Assembly: GCA_035651815.1 (NCBI GenBank)
Contig: DASRFB010000105.1
Location: 1 to 64,000 of the forward strand
Reading direction: 5' to 3'
Length of the DNA stretch: 64,000 nucleotides
Origin: VBDM01 sp035651815
Lineage (GTDB): Bacteria > Pseudomonadota > Gammaproteobacteria > Burkholderiales > SG8-39
The notes below the pieces were generated by a model. The model saw nothing but the letters and a program-made list of their open reading frames with translations, was not told the DNA's origin and did not search any database. Position 1 is the first letter of the stretch; each line of letters opens with the position of its first letter. The position numbers were made by a program, and so were the translations under genes. Shown in pieces: positions 33,300 to 41,849 of this stretch.

Positions 33300-34097
33300 A
33301 TGCCGAGGACGCAACAACAACTCGCCGTGCGCGACGAGCTCTACAGGGTGCCGCGTTTCTCGCGCGACTGGGCGCTGTTCCTGGACGTCGACGGCACGCT
33401 GCTCGAGATCGCGCCGCACCCGGCGGCGGTCAAGGTCAGCCCGCCCCTGCGTCAGCTCCTCGGACGGCTGTGCGGCGCCGCCGGCGGCGCGCTCGCGCTC
33501 GTGAGCGGGCGCTCGGTCGCCGACGTCGAGAGCCTGTTCGCGCCGCTCGGCCTATGCGTCGCCGGGCAGCACGGCGCCGAGCGCCGCGACTTCGCCGGCC
33601 GCCTGCACCGCCAGGTGCGCCAGCCCGTCGGCCTGCGCGTGGCCGCCGAGCGGCTGGGGCGCTTCGTCGCCGAGCGTCCCGGGCTGGTCCTCGAGAACAA
33701 GGGTCTCAACATCGCGGTGCACTATCGCAACGCGCCGGGCTACGAGCGCGAGGTGGCCGAGCAGTTCGCCGCGACCATCGCCGAGCTCGGCGAGGACTTC
33801 GAGCTGCAGGCGGGCAAGATGGTCTACGAGCTGAAGCCCGCCGGGCAGAGCAAGGGCGCGGCGATCGCGCAGTTCATGCGCGAGGAGCCGTTCAAGGGGC
33901 GCGTGCCGGTGTTCGTCGGCGACGATCTCACCGACGAGTCGGGATTCGCCGTCGCCAACAAGCTCGGCGGCCATTCCATCAAGGTCGGCGCGGGCGACTC
34001 GGTCGCCGCGTGGCGGCTCCCGGATCCCGAGGGCGTGCGCGCGTGGCTGCGCGGCCTCGCGCTCGAGTGGACGCGCGCGCGGCGCGCGGGCGGCTGA
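33300..34097 (+). CDS. otsB: Trehalose-6-phosphate phosphatase
   Basis: A 265-residue HAD-family phosphatase that converts trehalose 6-phosphate to trehalose, a stress solute. The nucleophile motif is FLDVDGTL with Asp29 and Asp31. SGRS, the lysine-containing MVYELKPAGQSKG and GDDLTDESGF complete the active site. The partner synthase gene otsA is not in the window. A ROK kinase gene follows by 31 bases and may be in the same operon. Confidence 0.93.
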   Translation: MPRTQQQLAVRDELYRVPRFSRDWALFLDVDGTLLEIAPHPAAVKVSPPLRQLLGRLCGAAGGALALVSGRSVADVESLFAPLGLCVAGQHGAERRDFAGRLHRQVRQPVGLRVAAERLGRFVAERPGLVLENKGLNIAVHYRNAPGYEREVAEQFAATIAELGEDFELQAGKMVYELKPAGQSKGAAIAQFMREEPFKGRVPVFVGDDLTDESGFAVANKLGGHSIKVGAGDSVAAWRLPDPEGVRAWLRGLALEWTRARRAGG

Positions 34098-34128
34098 CCC
34101 TTTAGCGCTCGCATCGGCGCCGACGCTC

Positions 34129-35028
34129 GTGACCCGCATCGGCGTCGACATCGGCGGCACCAAGACCGAGCTGATCGCGCTCGGCGACGACGGGCGGGTC
34201 ACCGCGCGCCGGCGCGAGCCGACGCCGCGCGGCGAGTACGCCGAGGCGATGCGCGCGCTGGCCGACCTGGTGCTCGCGCTCGAGCGCGAGGCGGGCGGAC
34301 GCTGCACGGTGGGCATCGGCACGCCCGGCCGCGTGTCGCGCGAGACGGGGATCCTCTCGAACGCGTTCGCGCTCGCGTTCAACGACCGGCCGATCAAGCG
34401 CGACCTCGAGATGCTGCTGCAGCGCGAGGTGCGCTTCGCGAACGACGCGAACTGCTTCGCGCTCTCGGAAGCGTCCGACGGCGCGGCGCGCGGCGCGCGC
34501 ACCGTCTTCGGCGTGATCCTCGGGACGGGCGTCGGCAGCGGGATCGTCGTCGACGGCCGCGTGCTCGACGGCGCCAACTCGATCGCCGGCGAGTGGGGTC
34601 ACAACCCGCTGCCGTGGCCTCGCGACGACGAGCGCCCGGGACCGCGCTGCGGCTGCGGGCAGCCCGGCCACATCGAGGCGTTTCTCTCGGGCCCGGGGCT
34701 CGCGCGCGATCACGAGGCCTGCACCGGCGAGAAGCTGCCGCCGGCCGAGATCGTGGGGCGCGCCCAGTCGGGGCAGGGCGCATCCGCCGAGTCGCTCGCG
34801 CGCTACGAGGAGCGCCTGGGACGCGCGCTCGCGCACATCATCAACATCATCGACCCGGACGTCATCGTCGCGGGCGGAGGGCTGTCCGGCGTGCCGACGC
34901 TCTACCGCAACGTGCCGCAGCGCTGGGCCGGATACGTATACGCGCCGGCGGTGATGACGCGGCTCGTGCCGGCGATGCACGGCGACGCGAGCGGGGTGCG
35001 CGGGGCGGCGTGGCTGTGGCCGGCCTGA
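34129..35028 (+). CDS. ROK-family sugar kinase
   Basis: A 299-residue cytoplasmic kinase. The ATP loop is GVDIGGTKTELIAL, GIGTPGRVS and ANDANCFALSEA hold the sugar-binding and catalytic residues, and EWGHNPLPWP with CGCGQPGHIE forms the ROK zinc site. This resembles fructokinase (Mak) or N-acetylglucosamine kinase. The neighbour otsB suggests glucose or fructose phosphorylation, but the substrate is unproven. The start is GTG 34129. Confidence 0.9.
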   Translation: MTRIGVDIGGTKTELIALGDDGRVTARRREPTPRGEYAEAMRALADLVLALEREAGGRCTVGIGTPGRVSRETGILSNAFALAFNDRPIKRDLEMLLQREVRFANDANCFALSEASDGAARGARTVFGVILGTGVGSGIVVDGRVLDGANSIAGEWGHNPLPWPRDDERPGPRCGCGQPGHIEAFLSGPGLARDHEACTGEKLPPAEIVGRAQSGQGASAESLARYEERLGRALAHIINIIDPDVIVAGGGLSGVPTLYRNVPQRWAGYVYAPAVMTRLVPAMHGDASGVRGAAWLWPA

Positions 35029-35424
35029 TTACCGGCAGTCGCCGACGCGGCGGCCGGTGCTCTCCATGGTCATGGTGCCCTCGCTGCTCTTCAGCACCAT
35101 CTTCTGCGTGAAGGTGTCGTTGCCGTATTCGATCGAGCCGGCGCCGGTCATGGGCGGGCGGCCCCTGCACGACAGGGCCCAGGTCGCCTTGTTGCCTTCC
35201 TGGCGGTAGTCGATCGGCTCGCAGTTCTCGGCGCCCTTGTTCGCCGCGCGGCCGCGGCTCATCGCCTCGGCGTCCTTGGCGCTGATGCAGGTGCGCGAGG
35301 TGATCGGCGGGATGCCGCCCGGGATCCGGGCCGTGATCTCCCAGAGGCCGGCGCGCATCGGCGTCGCCGCGTGGGCGCCGCCGGCGCCCGCCAGCAGCGC
35401 GAGAGCGATCGTCAGGCGGGACAT
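35029..35424 (-). CDS. Periplasmic DUF3617 protein
   Basis: A 131-residue secreted protein with signal peptide about 1-19 (GGAHA). The mature part RAGLWEITARIPG, a Cys in RTCIS, a central ENCEP and the terminal VGDC are typical of DUF3617, a family of unknown function common in proteobacteria. The cysteines probably form disulfides in the periplasm. The stop directly abuts the convergent ROK gene. Confidence 0.85.
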   Translation of the reverse strand: MSRLTIALALLAGAGGAHAATPMRAGLWEITARIPGGIPPITSRTCISAKDAEAMSRGRAANKGAENCEPIDYRQEGNKATWALSCRGRPPMTGAGSIEYGNDTFTQKMVLKSSEGTMTMESTGRRVGDCR

Positions 35425-35491
35425 CGTGACCTCCGTTGCGCGGACGGTGCCGTCATCATACTATTCATTTGCGCGCCCCGACCTTCCCCCC

Positions 35492-35998
35492 ATGGAAAAG
35501 CGAATCTACGACGCGGGCATCGAATCCTCGAGCGCCCCGTTCAACCTGTGCGTTCGCTACGGCGACCTGTTGTTCGTCTCCGGGCTGCCGCCGTTCGACG
35601 CCGAGTTCACGCGCGCGGTGCGCGAGGCGCGCGCGCAAGGACGCCCGATCCCGCCGTTCCCCGACATGCCGTTCGAGGCGCAGGCGCGCCTCGTGCTCGA
35701 CAACATGAAGAAGCTGCTCGAGCGGGCCGGCTCGAGCATGGACTGCCTGCTGAAGGTGATCGTGTGGCTGAAGGATCAGCGCCAGGCCGAGGAGTTCGAC
35801 CGCATCTACCGCGGCTACTTCTCGAGCCGCGAGGCGCTGCCCGCGCGCACGCGCATCCAGGCCGGCCGCACGCCCATGGACTGCGGCCTCGAGGTCGAGG
35901 CGATCGGCTACGTGCCGAAGAAGGCGAAGAAAGCGAAGTCGAAGAAGACGAAACCGCGGGCTTCGCGAAAAACGTCCCGGCGCCCGCGACGGCGCTGA
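35492..35998 (+). CDS. RidA-family protein with a basic C-terminal tail
   Basis: A 168-residue protein with a Rid fold: LCVRYGDLLFVSG, VLDNMKKLLERAGSSMDCLLKVIVWLKD and LPARTRIQAG with the conserved Arg, ending VEIEAIG-like (LEVEAIGYVP). Rid proteins hydrolyse reactive enamine and imine intermediates. After residue 144 it carries an extra Lys/Arg-rich tail of about 25 residues (KKAKKAKSKK...RRPRRR) not found in standard RidA. Such a tail suggests binding to nucleic acid or membrane, or may be dispensable low-complexity sequence. Confidence 0.85.
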   Translation: MEKRIYDAGIESSSAPFNLCVRYGDLLFVSGLPPFDAEFTRAVREARAQGRPIPPFPDMPFEAQARLVLDNMKKLLERAGSSMDCLLKVIVWLKDQRQAEEFDRIYRGYFSSREALPARTRIQAGRTPMDCGLEVEAIGYVPKKAKKAKSKKTKPRASRKTSRRPRRR

Positions 35999-36021
35999 TC
36001 TTTCCACCGAGGAGAAAAACA

Positions 36022-37425
36022 ATGAGGTCCACGGTCGTTCTGCCGCTCGTTTTCGCGTGCGGCGTGGCTTTCGCGCAGGCGGGCAAGGAAGAGAAGCGCA
36101 ACATGGAGCTCGTCGGCTACAGCGACCTGCAGGGACGCACCGCGTACCAGCCGACGATCCACAAGCAGGGCAATCGCTGGATCGCCTACGTCGGGCACCA
36201 CGGCGACAACCTGCCGAACCCGATCAGCGGCAAGAAGGAGGACAACGGCACCTCGATCGTCGACGTGACCGATCCGGCGAAGCCGCGCATCGTCGCGCAC
36301 ATCCCGGGCGAGCCGGGCAAGGCCGAGGCCGGGGGCGCGCAGATGGTGCGCGTGTGCGACGGCGCGACGCTGCCGAAGGCGGACAAGTCGAAGACCTATC
36401 TGCTGCGCACCTTCGGCAACGCCGCGCACGAGATCTGGGACGTGACCGATCCGGCGAAGCCGTCGCTGCTGACGACCGTGGTGAAGGGCCTGAAGGGCAC
36501 GCACAAGAGCTGGTGGGAGTGCGACAGCGGCATCGCCTACCTCGTCTCGGGCGTCGACGGCTGGCGCGTGCGCCGCATGACGCAGGTCTGGGATCTCTCG
36601 GATCCGGCGAACCCGGTGTTCATCCGCAATTTCGGGCTGCCCGGGCAGCAGGCGGGCAAGCCGGGCGACGCCCCGGCCGACCTGCACGGCATGATCTCGA
36701 CAGGTCCCAAGGGCAACCGCGTCTACTTCGGCTACGGCACCAACAAGGACGGCGTGCTGCAGATCGTCGACCGCGAGAAGCTCCTCAACGGACCGAAGGA
36801 GCCGACCGACGAGAACCTCGTCTACCCGCAGGTCGGGCGGCTCGACATGCCGCCGACGAACGGCGCGCACACGACGCTGCCGCTCCTCGGCATGGAGGTC
36901 GCCGAGTTCGCCAAGGACAAGGGACCGAAGAAGCGCGACTTCGTCATGATCGTCGACGAGGAGATCGCGAACGAGTGCCTCGAGCCGAGGCAGATGGTGT
37001 GGATGGTGGACGTGACGTCCGAATCGAAGCCCTTCGGCGTCGGCAACTTCACGGTGCCCGAGAAATCCGGCAGCTTCTGCACGCGAGGAGGGCGCTTCGG
37101 CTCGCACTCGCCGAACGAGAACCAGCCGCCGATGTACGCGGGGCGCCTCGTCTTCGTCGCCTGGTTCAACGCCGGCGTGCGCGCGATCGACGTCCGCGAC
37201 CCGTACCACCCGAAGGAGGTCGGCTACTACATCCCGGCGATCACGAAGGCGACCGACAAGCGCTGCGTCGGGAAGGGCGCCGAGGAGCGCTGCAAGCGCG
37301 CGATCCAGACCAACAACGTCGACGTCGACGACCGCGGCTACATCTACATCGTCGACCGCGCGAACACCGGGATGCACATCCTCCGGGTGACGGGCGAGGC
37401 GCGCAAGATCGCGAAATTCCAGTGA
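36022..37425 (+). CDS. Exported LVIVD/choice-of-anchor type beta-propeller protein
   Basis: A 467-residue secreted protein with signal peptide about 1-19 (GVAFAQ). It has repeated strands of the form IVDVTDPAKPRIVAH, IWDVTDPAKPSLLT, VWDLSDPANPVFI and AIDVRDPYHPKEVGYY, the LVIVD repeat, which predicts a beta-propeller. It has at least five cysteines, consistent with a periplasmic location. AGGAG lies 7 bases before ATG 36022. The family has no assigned enzymatic role. Confidence 0.85.
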   Translation: MRSTVVLPLVFACGVAFAQAGKEEKRNMELVGYSDLQGRTAYQPTIHKQGNRWIAYVGHHGDNLPNPISGKKEDNGTSIVDVTDPAKPRIVAHIPGEPGKAEAGGAQMVRVCDGATLPKADKSKTYLLRTFGNAAHEIWDVTDPAKPSLLTTVVKGLKGTHKSWWECDSGIAYLVSGVDGWRVRRMTQVWDLSDPANPVFIRNFGLPGQQAGKPGDAPADLHGMISTGPKGNRVYFGYGTNKDGVLQIVDREKLLNGPKEPTDENLVYPQVGRLDMPPTNGAHTTLPLLGMEVAEFAKDKGPKKRDFVMIVDEEIANECLEPRQMVWMVDVTSESKPFGVGNFTVPEKSGSFCTRGGRFGSHSPNENQPPMYAGRLVFVAWFNAGVRAIDVRDPYHPKEVGYYIPAITKATDKRCVGKGAEERCKRAIQTNNVDVDDRGYIYIVDRANTGMHILRVTGEARKIAKFQ

Positions 37426-37442
37426 TCGCTCCGGCGCCTTAG

Positions 37443-38378
37443 ATGGGCGGCCGGTTCGCCCAAGGGTTCGCCGCCGTCCTCGCCACCGCGGTGCTCTGGG
37501 GCGTGCAGTTCCCGGTGGCGAAGGACGCGTTCGCGGCGGTCGACGCCTGGCACGTCACCGCGATCCGCTACGGGCTCGGCACGCTGCTCCTCATCCCGCT
37601 GTTCGTCGCGCAGGAGGGGCGCACGGCGCTCGACTACCGCGGCCGCTTCTGGCCGGCGACCGTCTACGGGCTCATCGGCATGTGCGCCTCGCCGATGCTC
37701 GTGTTCCAGGGCATTGCCATGTCGCGGCCCGCTCACGCCGCGGTGATCGTCGCGCTGCAGCCGTCGATGGCGGCGATCGCCGACTGGGCGCTGCGCGGGC
37801 GGCGCCCGGCGAACTTCACGCTCGGGTGCATCGCGGTCGCGTTCCTCGGCGTGCTCGCCGTTGTGACCAAGGGGCATCCCGCGACGATGTTCGGGCAGGG
37901 CGAGCTCGCCGGCGATTTCGTGATCCTGCTCGGCGCGGCGTGCTGGGTCGCGTACACCATGGCGACGGAGAATTTCCGCGGCTGGTCGGCGCTGCGCTTC
38001 ACGGTGCTCACGATCGTGCCGGGGACGATCGGGTGCCTGGCGGTGGCGGCGCTGCTCGACGCGGCCGGGGTCGCGACCGTTCCCGGGGCGGACGATCTGC
38101 TCTCGGTCGGGTGGCAGCTCGCCTACCTCACGATCGGCGGCATCGTCGTCTCGATGATCTGCTGGAACTGGGGCAACCAGCGCATCGGCGCGCTGAACAC
38201 GATGCTGCTGCTCAACGCCGTGCCCGTCGTGACCTTCGCCACCGGCCTCGCGCAGGGTCACCGCTTCGAGCCGGTCGAGCTCGCCGGGGCGCTGGTCGTG
38301 ATCGCCGCGCTCGTCGCCAACAACCTCTATCTGCGCCGCGCGTCGGCGCGCAAAGCCACCAAGGAGAGCCTCGCATGA
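37443..38378 (+). CDS. DMT-superfamily (EamA) transporter
   Basis: A 311-residue membrane protein with two EamA repeats and about ten helices, the layout of drug/metabolite exporters. The first repeat contains ATAVLWGVQFPVAK and the second AACWVAYTMATENFRGWSA. A basic tail ends RKATKESLA. Its stop overlaps the ATG of the next gene by 4 bases, so the two are coupled. The substrate is unknown; relatives export amino acids or metabolites. Confidence 0.9.
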   Translation: MGGRFAQGFAAVLATAVLWGVQFPVAKDAFAAVDAWHVTAIRYGLGTLLLIPLFVAQEGRTALDYRGRFWPATVYGLIGMCASPMLVFQGIAMSRPAHAAVIVALQPSMAAIADWALRGRRPANFTLGCIAVAFLGVLAVVTKGHPATMFGQGELAGDFVILLGAACWVAYTMATENFRGWSALRFTVLTIVPGTIGCLAVAALLDAAGVATVPGADDLLSVGWQLAYLTIGGIVVSMICWNWGNQRIGALNTMLLLNAVPVVTFATGLAQGHRFEPVELAGALVVIAALVANNLYLRRASARKATKESLA

Positions 38379-39352
38379 AATCGTACTGGATCAAGCCCAA
38401 CGCCCACGGCGGCGTCGACATGGAGCCCCTTGACGTCGCGGTGCCCGAGCCGGGCGCCGGCCAGGTGCTCGTGAAGATGCGCGCGGCCGGCCTCAACCGC
38501 GGCGAGCTGATCGTCGGCCACTCGGTGAAGGCGGGCGGCGCGGCCAAGGCCGCGGGCGGCGAGGGCGCGGGCGAAGTGGCCAAGGTCGGCGCCGGCGTCG
38601 CGAACGTCAAGGCGGGCGAGCGCGTCATGGGCCGCTGCTCGGGCGCGTTCGCCGAGTACGCGCTCATGGACGCGCGCGAGGCGATCGCGATGCCGAAGAA
38701 CCTGTCGTGGGAGGAGGCGGCGAGCATCCCGCTCGTTTTCTGCGTGGTGCACGACATGCTCATCAACCAGGGGAAGCTGCAGCCGGGCGAGTGGCTGCTC
38801 GTCACCGGCATCTCGGCGGGCGTGGGCGTCGCCGCGCTGCAGACGGCGAAGGCGATCGGCGCAAGAGTGATCGGCACCTCGGGATCGCAGGAGAAGCTCG
38901 ACCGGCTGAAAGCCCTCGGCCTCGACGTCGGCATCGCGACGCGCAAGCCCGACTTCGCCGAAGCCGTGAAGAAAGCGACCGACGGCAAGGGCGCGAACCT
39001 CGTGGTGAACAACGTCGGCGGCTCGGTGTTCGCCGAAACCATCCGCTCGCTCGCGGTTCAAGGCCGCCATGCCACGGTCGGTTACGTGGACCATGTGCTC
39101 AAGGCCGAGATCGACCTCGAGGCGCTGCACACGAACCGCCTGACGCTCTTCGGGGTTTCGAACCGGCTGCGGAACGCCGAGCAGCGCGCGGTGACCGTGC
39201 GCGGCTTCGTCGCGGACGTGCTGCCGCACATCGCCGCGGGCCGCATCAAGCCGGTGCTCGACAAGGTCTACCCGTTCGCCGAGCTCCCGGCGGCCAAGGC
39301 GCGCATGGAATCCAACGCGCAGGTCGGGAAGATCGTCGTGAAGATGGACTAG
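38375..39352 (+). CDS. Quinone-reductase-like MDR oxidoreductase
   Basis: A 325-residue medium-chain reductase without the catalytic zinc ligands, so of the NADPH:quinone/enoyl reductase type. The nucleotide loop is VTGISAGVGVAALQTAKAIGA, with NNVGGSVFAET further on. ATG 38375 overlaps the transporter stop. Its terminal TAG shares CTAG with the stop of the convergent radical SAM gene. The substrate is unknown. Confidence 0.9.
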   Translation: MKSYWIKPNAHGGVDMEPLDVAVPEPGAGQVLVKMRAAGLNRGELIVGHSVKAGGAAKAAGGEGAGEVAKVGAGVANVKAGERVMGRCSGAFAEYALMDAREAIAMPKNLSWEEAASIPLVFCVVHDMLINQGKLQPGEWLLVTGISAGVGVAALQTAKAIGARVIGTSGSQEKLDRLKALGLDVGIATRKPDFAEAVKKATDGKGANLVVNNVGGSVFAETIRSLAVQGRHATVGYVDHVLKAEIDLEALHTNRLTLFGVSNRLRNAEQRAVTVRGFVADVLPHIAAGRIKPVLDKVYPFAELPAAKARMESNAQVGKIVVKMD

Positions 39353-40800
39353 GCGGGCTCGCCAGCTCCCTGGCGCGGGTGGAAGTGCATGGGCGCCTTC
39401 GGCACGAGCACGTCCGGGCACTCCCCGATCTCGGGCTGGGGCGGAACGGCCCACGCGCCGTCGCCGCGCGCCGCGAGCGGCGTCGGCGTGTGCTGGATCT
39501 GCTTGTACGCGTGGTAGTTCCACGAGAACGCGATGCCGGTGGAGAAGAGGCTCCTCGTGTTCATGAAAGTCTTCACGCCGCGCTTGAGCGACGAGCCGAG
39601 CGACGAGACCTCCTCGTAGGACCGCAGCAGCCCGTCGTACGCCTCCTTCGGCGTCAGGTTCTTCATCTGGAACACCGGCTCGAAGATGTTGTAGTGGCGC
39701 CAGTCGTTCGGGTAGTCGGTGAGCAGGAGCCGTCGCTCGGCGACCATCTGGCGGTAGAACTGCGTTCCCGGCAGCGGCGTCTCGAGCGACATCTGCACCG
39801 CGTCGATCTCGGTCTCGAGCGCGAAGTCGACGGTGCGCCTGAACACGTCCTTGTCGTGGCTGTCGGCGCCGAAGATGAAGCAGCCGATGATGGCGATGCC
39901 GTGGTCGTGGATCTTCTTGATCGCGTCCTTGAAGTTGCGCAGCGCCGGGCGCAGGTTCACCGGCTTGTGCATCGAGCCGAGCGTCTCGGCGTCGAGCGAC
40001 TCGAAGCCGATCAGCAGGCCCTTGCAGCCGCCGCGCTGGGCGGCCTTCATCAGGTCGTCGTGCTCGACGATGTTGAGGCAGGTCTGGCTGCCCCACTCCT
40101 TGCCGCTGCCGGCGAGCCGGTCGAACAGCTCCTTCGCGCGCCGGGCGTACTTCATTCCCGCGCCGACGATGTTGTCGTCGACGATGAAGAAGCGCTTCGA
40201 GCGCAGCGCGTTGATCTCGTTCATCACGCTGTCGTGGCTGCGCAGGCGGTACTTCGCCCCGTTGAAGGCGGTGACCGAGCAGAAGTTGCAGTTGATCGGG
40301 CAGCCGCGGCCCGTCTGCACGGTCTCGACGAAGTACTTGTCGGCGAGCAGCTCGCGCTTCGGCGTCGGCAGGTTCTCGATGTCGGGCTGCTCGCTGATGC
40401 GGTAGACCTTCTGCAGCTTGCCCGCCGCGAAGTCCTCGAGCAGCTGCGGCCACAGGTTCTCGGCCTCGCCGACGCAGACCGCGTCGACGTACCTCAAAGC
40501 CTCGTCGGTCCGGTAGGAGGCGTGGATCCCGCCCATGACGACGGGGATGCCGCGCTTCCTGAACTCGCCCGCGATCTCGTAGGCGCGCGGCGCGAGCGGC
40601 GTCATGCACGTGATGCCGACCAGGTCGGCGCTCGTGTCGAAGTCGAGGTCCTCGACGAATTCGTCGACGATCCGGACCTCGTAGTCCTCCGGCGTGTAGC
40701 GCGCGATCATCGCCAGGCTGAGCGGCGGGATCGCGAGCACCTTGATGTTCGAGTGCAGCGTCCCCCGGTGCGCCGGGTTGACGAGCAGTATTTTCTTCAT
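39349..40800 (-). CDS. B12-binding-domain radical SAM protein
   Basis: A 483-residue enzyme. Residues 1-120 form a cobalamin-binding-type domain (KKILLVNPAHRG, VVMGGIHAS). The radical SAM cluster motif is Cys167, Cys171 and Cys174 in GCPINCNFC, followed by FFIVDDNIVG and GCFIFG. Relatives methylate unreactive carbons in hopanoids, bacteriochlorophyll and antibiotics; no such pathway genes are nearby, so the substrate is open. A perfect hairpin covers its ribosome-binding site. Confidence 0.88.
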   Translation of the reverse strand: MKKILLVNPAHRGTLHSNIKVLAIPPLSLAMIARYTPEDYEVRIVDEFVEDLDFDTSADLVGITCMTPLAPRAYEIAGEFRKRGIPVVMGGIHASYRTDEALRYVDAVCVGEAENLWPQLLEDFAAGKLQKVYRISEQPDIENLPTPKRELLADKYFVETVQTGRGCPINCNFCSVTAFNGAKYRLRSHDSVMNEINALRSKRFFIVDDNIVGAGMKYARRAKELFDRLAGSGKEWGSQTCLNIVEHDDLMKAAQRGGCKGLLIGFESLDAETLGSMHKPVNLRPALRNFKDAIKKIHDHGIAIIGCFIFGADSHDKDVFRRTVDFALETEIDAVQMSLETPLPGTQFYRQMVAERRLLLTDYPNDWRHYNIFEPVFQMKNLTPKEAYDGLLRSYEEVSSLGSSLKRGVKTFMNTRSLFSTGIAFSWNYHAYKQIQHTPTPLAARGDGAWAVPPQPEIGECPDVLVPKAPMHFHPRQGAGEPA

Positions 40801-40803
40801 GAG

Positions 40804-40837
40804 GGTCTCCCTGTACCGCCTAAGATACAGGGAGACC
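40804..40837. promoter_or_regulatory. Perfect inverted repeat over the ribosome-binding site of the radical SAM gene
   Basis: GGTCTCCCTGTA (40804-40815) and TACAGGGAGACC (40826-40837) are exact reverse complements with a 10-base loop. On the minus strand the AGGGAG ribosome-binding site lies inside the arm, 4 bases from the start codon. It could hide the start, act as an attenuator after the tctC-type gene, or be a protein operator. There is no U-tract. Confidence 0.6.
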
Positions 40838-40857
40838 GCCTTGCCGTCACGGTTCGA

Positions 40858-41835
40858 TCACTGTTCCTTCGGGATCCCCGCGTCGCGGATCACCTTGCCC
40901 CAGGTGTCGTACTCGCTTTTGATGTGCTTTGCCAGCTCCTCGGGGGTCGACGGGGTCGGCTCCTCGCCTTGCTTCAGGATGGCGGCGTGGGTCGCCGGGT
41001 CCTTCAGCGTCGCGACGATGTCGTGGTTCAGGCGGGCGATGATGTTCTTCGGGACCCTGGCCGGCGCCACGTAGGCGTACCAGTTGGTGGCCTGGTAGCC
41101 GGGGTAGCCCTGCTCGGCGATGGTCGGGACGTTGGGCAGCGCGGCGGAGCGCTTCGAGCCGGTCGTCCCGAGCGCGACCAGCCGTCCCTGCTGCACCTGC
41201 GGCGTCGCGGTCGCGGCCGAGGCGAACACCGACGGGATCTGGCCGCCGAGCAGGTCGCTCATCGCCGGGCCGCCGCCCTTGTAGGGCACGTGCACGAGGC
41301 TGGCGTGCGCCGTCAGCCGGAACAGCTCGCCCGCCAGGTGCCCGGCGCTGCCGACGCCCGAGGTGCCGTAGGCGACCCCGCCCGGCCGGCTGTTCGCGAG
41401 CTTCACGTAGTCGGCGAGCGTCTTCGCCGGCAGCACCGACGGGTTGACGACCAGGACATTGCCGGACTCGGTCGCCATCGAGACGGGCGCCAGGTCCCTG
41501 AGCGGGCTGTACGGGAGCCTGGAGTTCAGGTGCGGCGCGACGGCGAGCGCGGCGATGGTCGCGAGCAGGATCGTGTATCCGTCGGGCTGGGCCTTGGCGA
41601 CGATATCGGCCGCGATCGTCCCGCCCGCGCCCGCGCGGTTGTCGATGACGACCGGCTGGCCGAGGAGCTCCGAGAGCTTCCTCTGCATGGCGCGGGCGAC
41701 GGTGTCGGTGCCGCCGCCCGGGGCGAAGCCGACGATGATCGTGACCGGGCGGGCGGGATACGCCTGGGCCGAGGCGTTGCCGGAGACCCATGGGGCCGCA
41801 CACGAGAATGCGGCGGCTAGCGCGATGATCCTCAT
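40858..41835 (-). CDS. Bug/TctC-type periplasmic solute-binding protein
   Basis: A 325-residue receptor of the tripartite tricarboxylate transporter family, paralogous in type to the one at 13386-14354. The signal peptide ends near SGNASAQA. The mature part has ITIIVGFAPGGGTDTVARAMQ-like and VVIDNRAGAGGTIAADIVAK segments. ATG 41835 has AGGAG eight bases upstream; ATG 41853 is an alternative that overlaps the crotonase stop. Its ligand may be the substrate handled by the upstream crotonase, an inference from context. Confidence 0.92.
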   Translation of the reverse strand: MRIIALAAAFSCAAPWVSGNASAQAYPARPVTIIVGFAPGGGTDTVARAMQRKLSELLGQPVVIDNRAGAGGTIAADIVAKAQPDGYTILLATIAALAVAPHLNSRLPYSPLRDLAPVSMATESGNVLVVNPSVLPAKTLADYVKLANSRPGGVAYGTSGVGSAGHLAGELFRLTAHASLVHVPYKGGGPAMSDLLGGQIPSVFASAATATPQVQQGRLVALGTTGSKRSAALPNVPTIAEQGYPGYQATNWYAYVAPARVPKNIIARLNHDIVATLKDPATHAAILKQGEEPTPSTPEELAKHIKSEYDTWGKVIRDAGIPKEQ

Positions 41836-41849
41836 GCTCTTTCTCCTCT

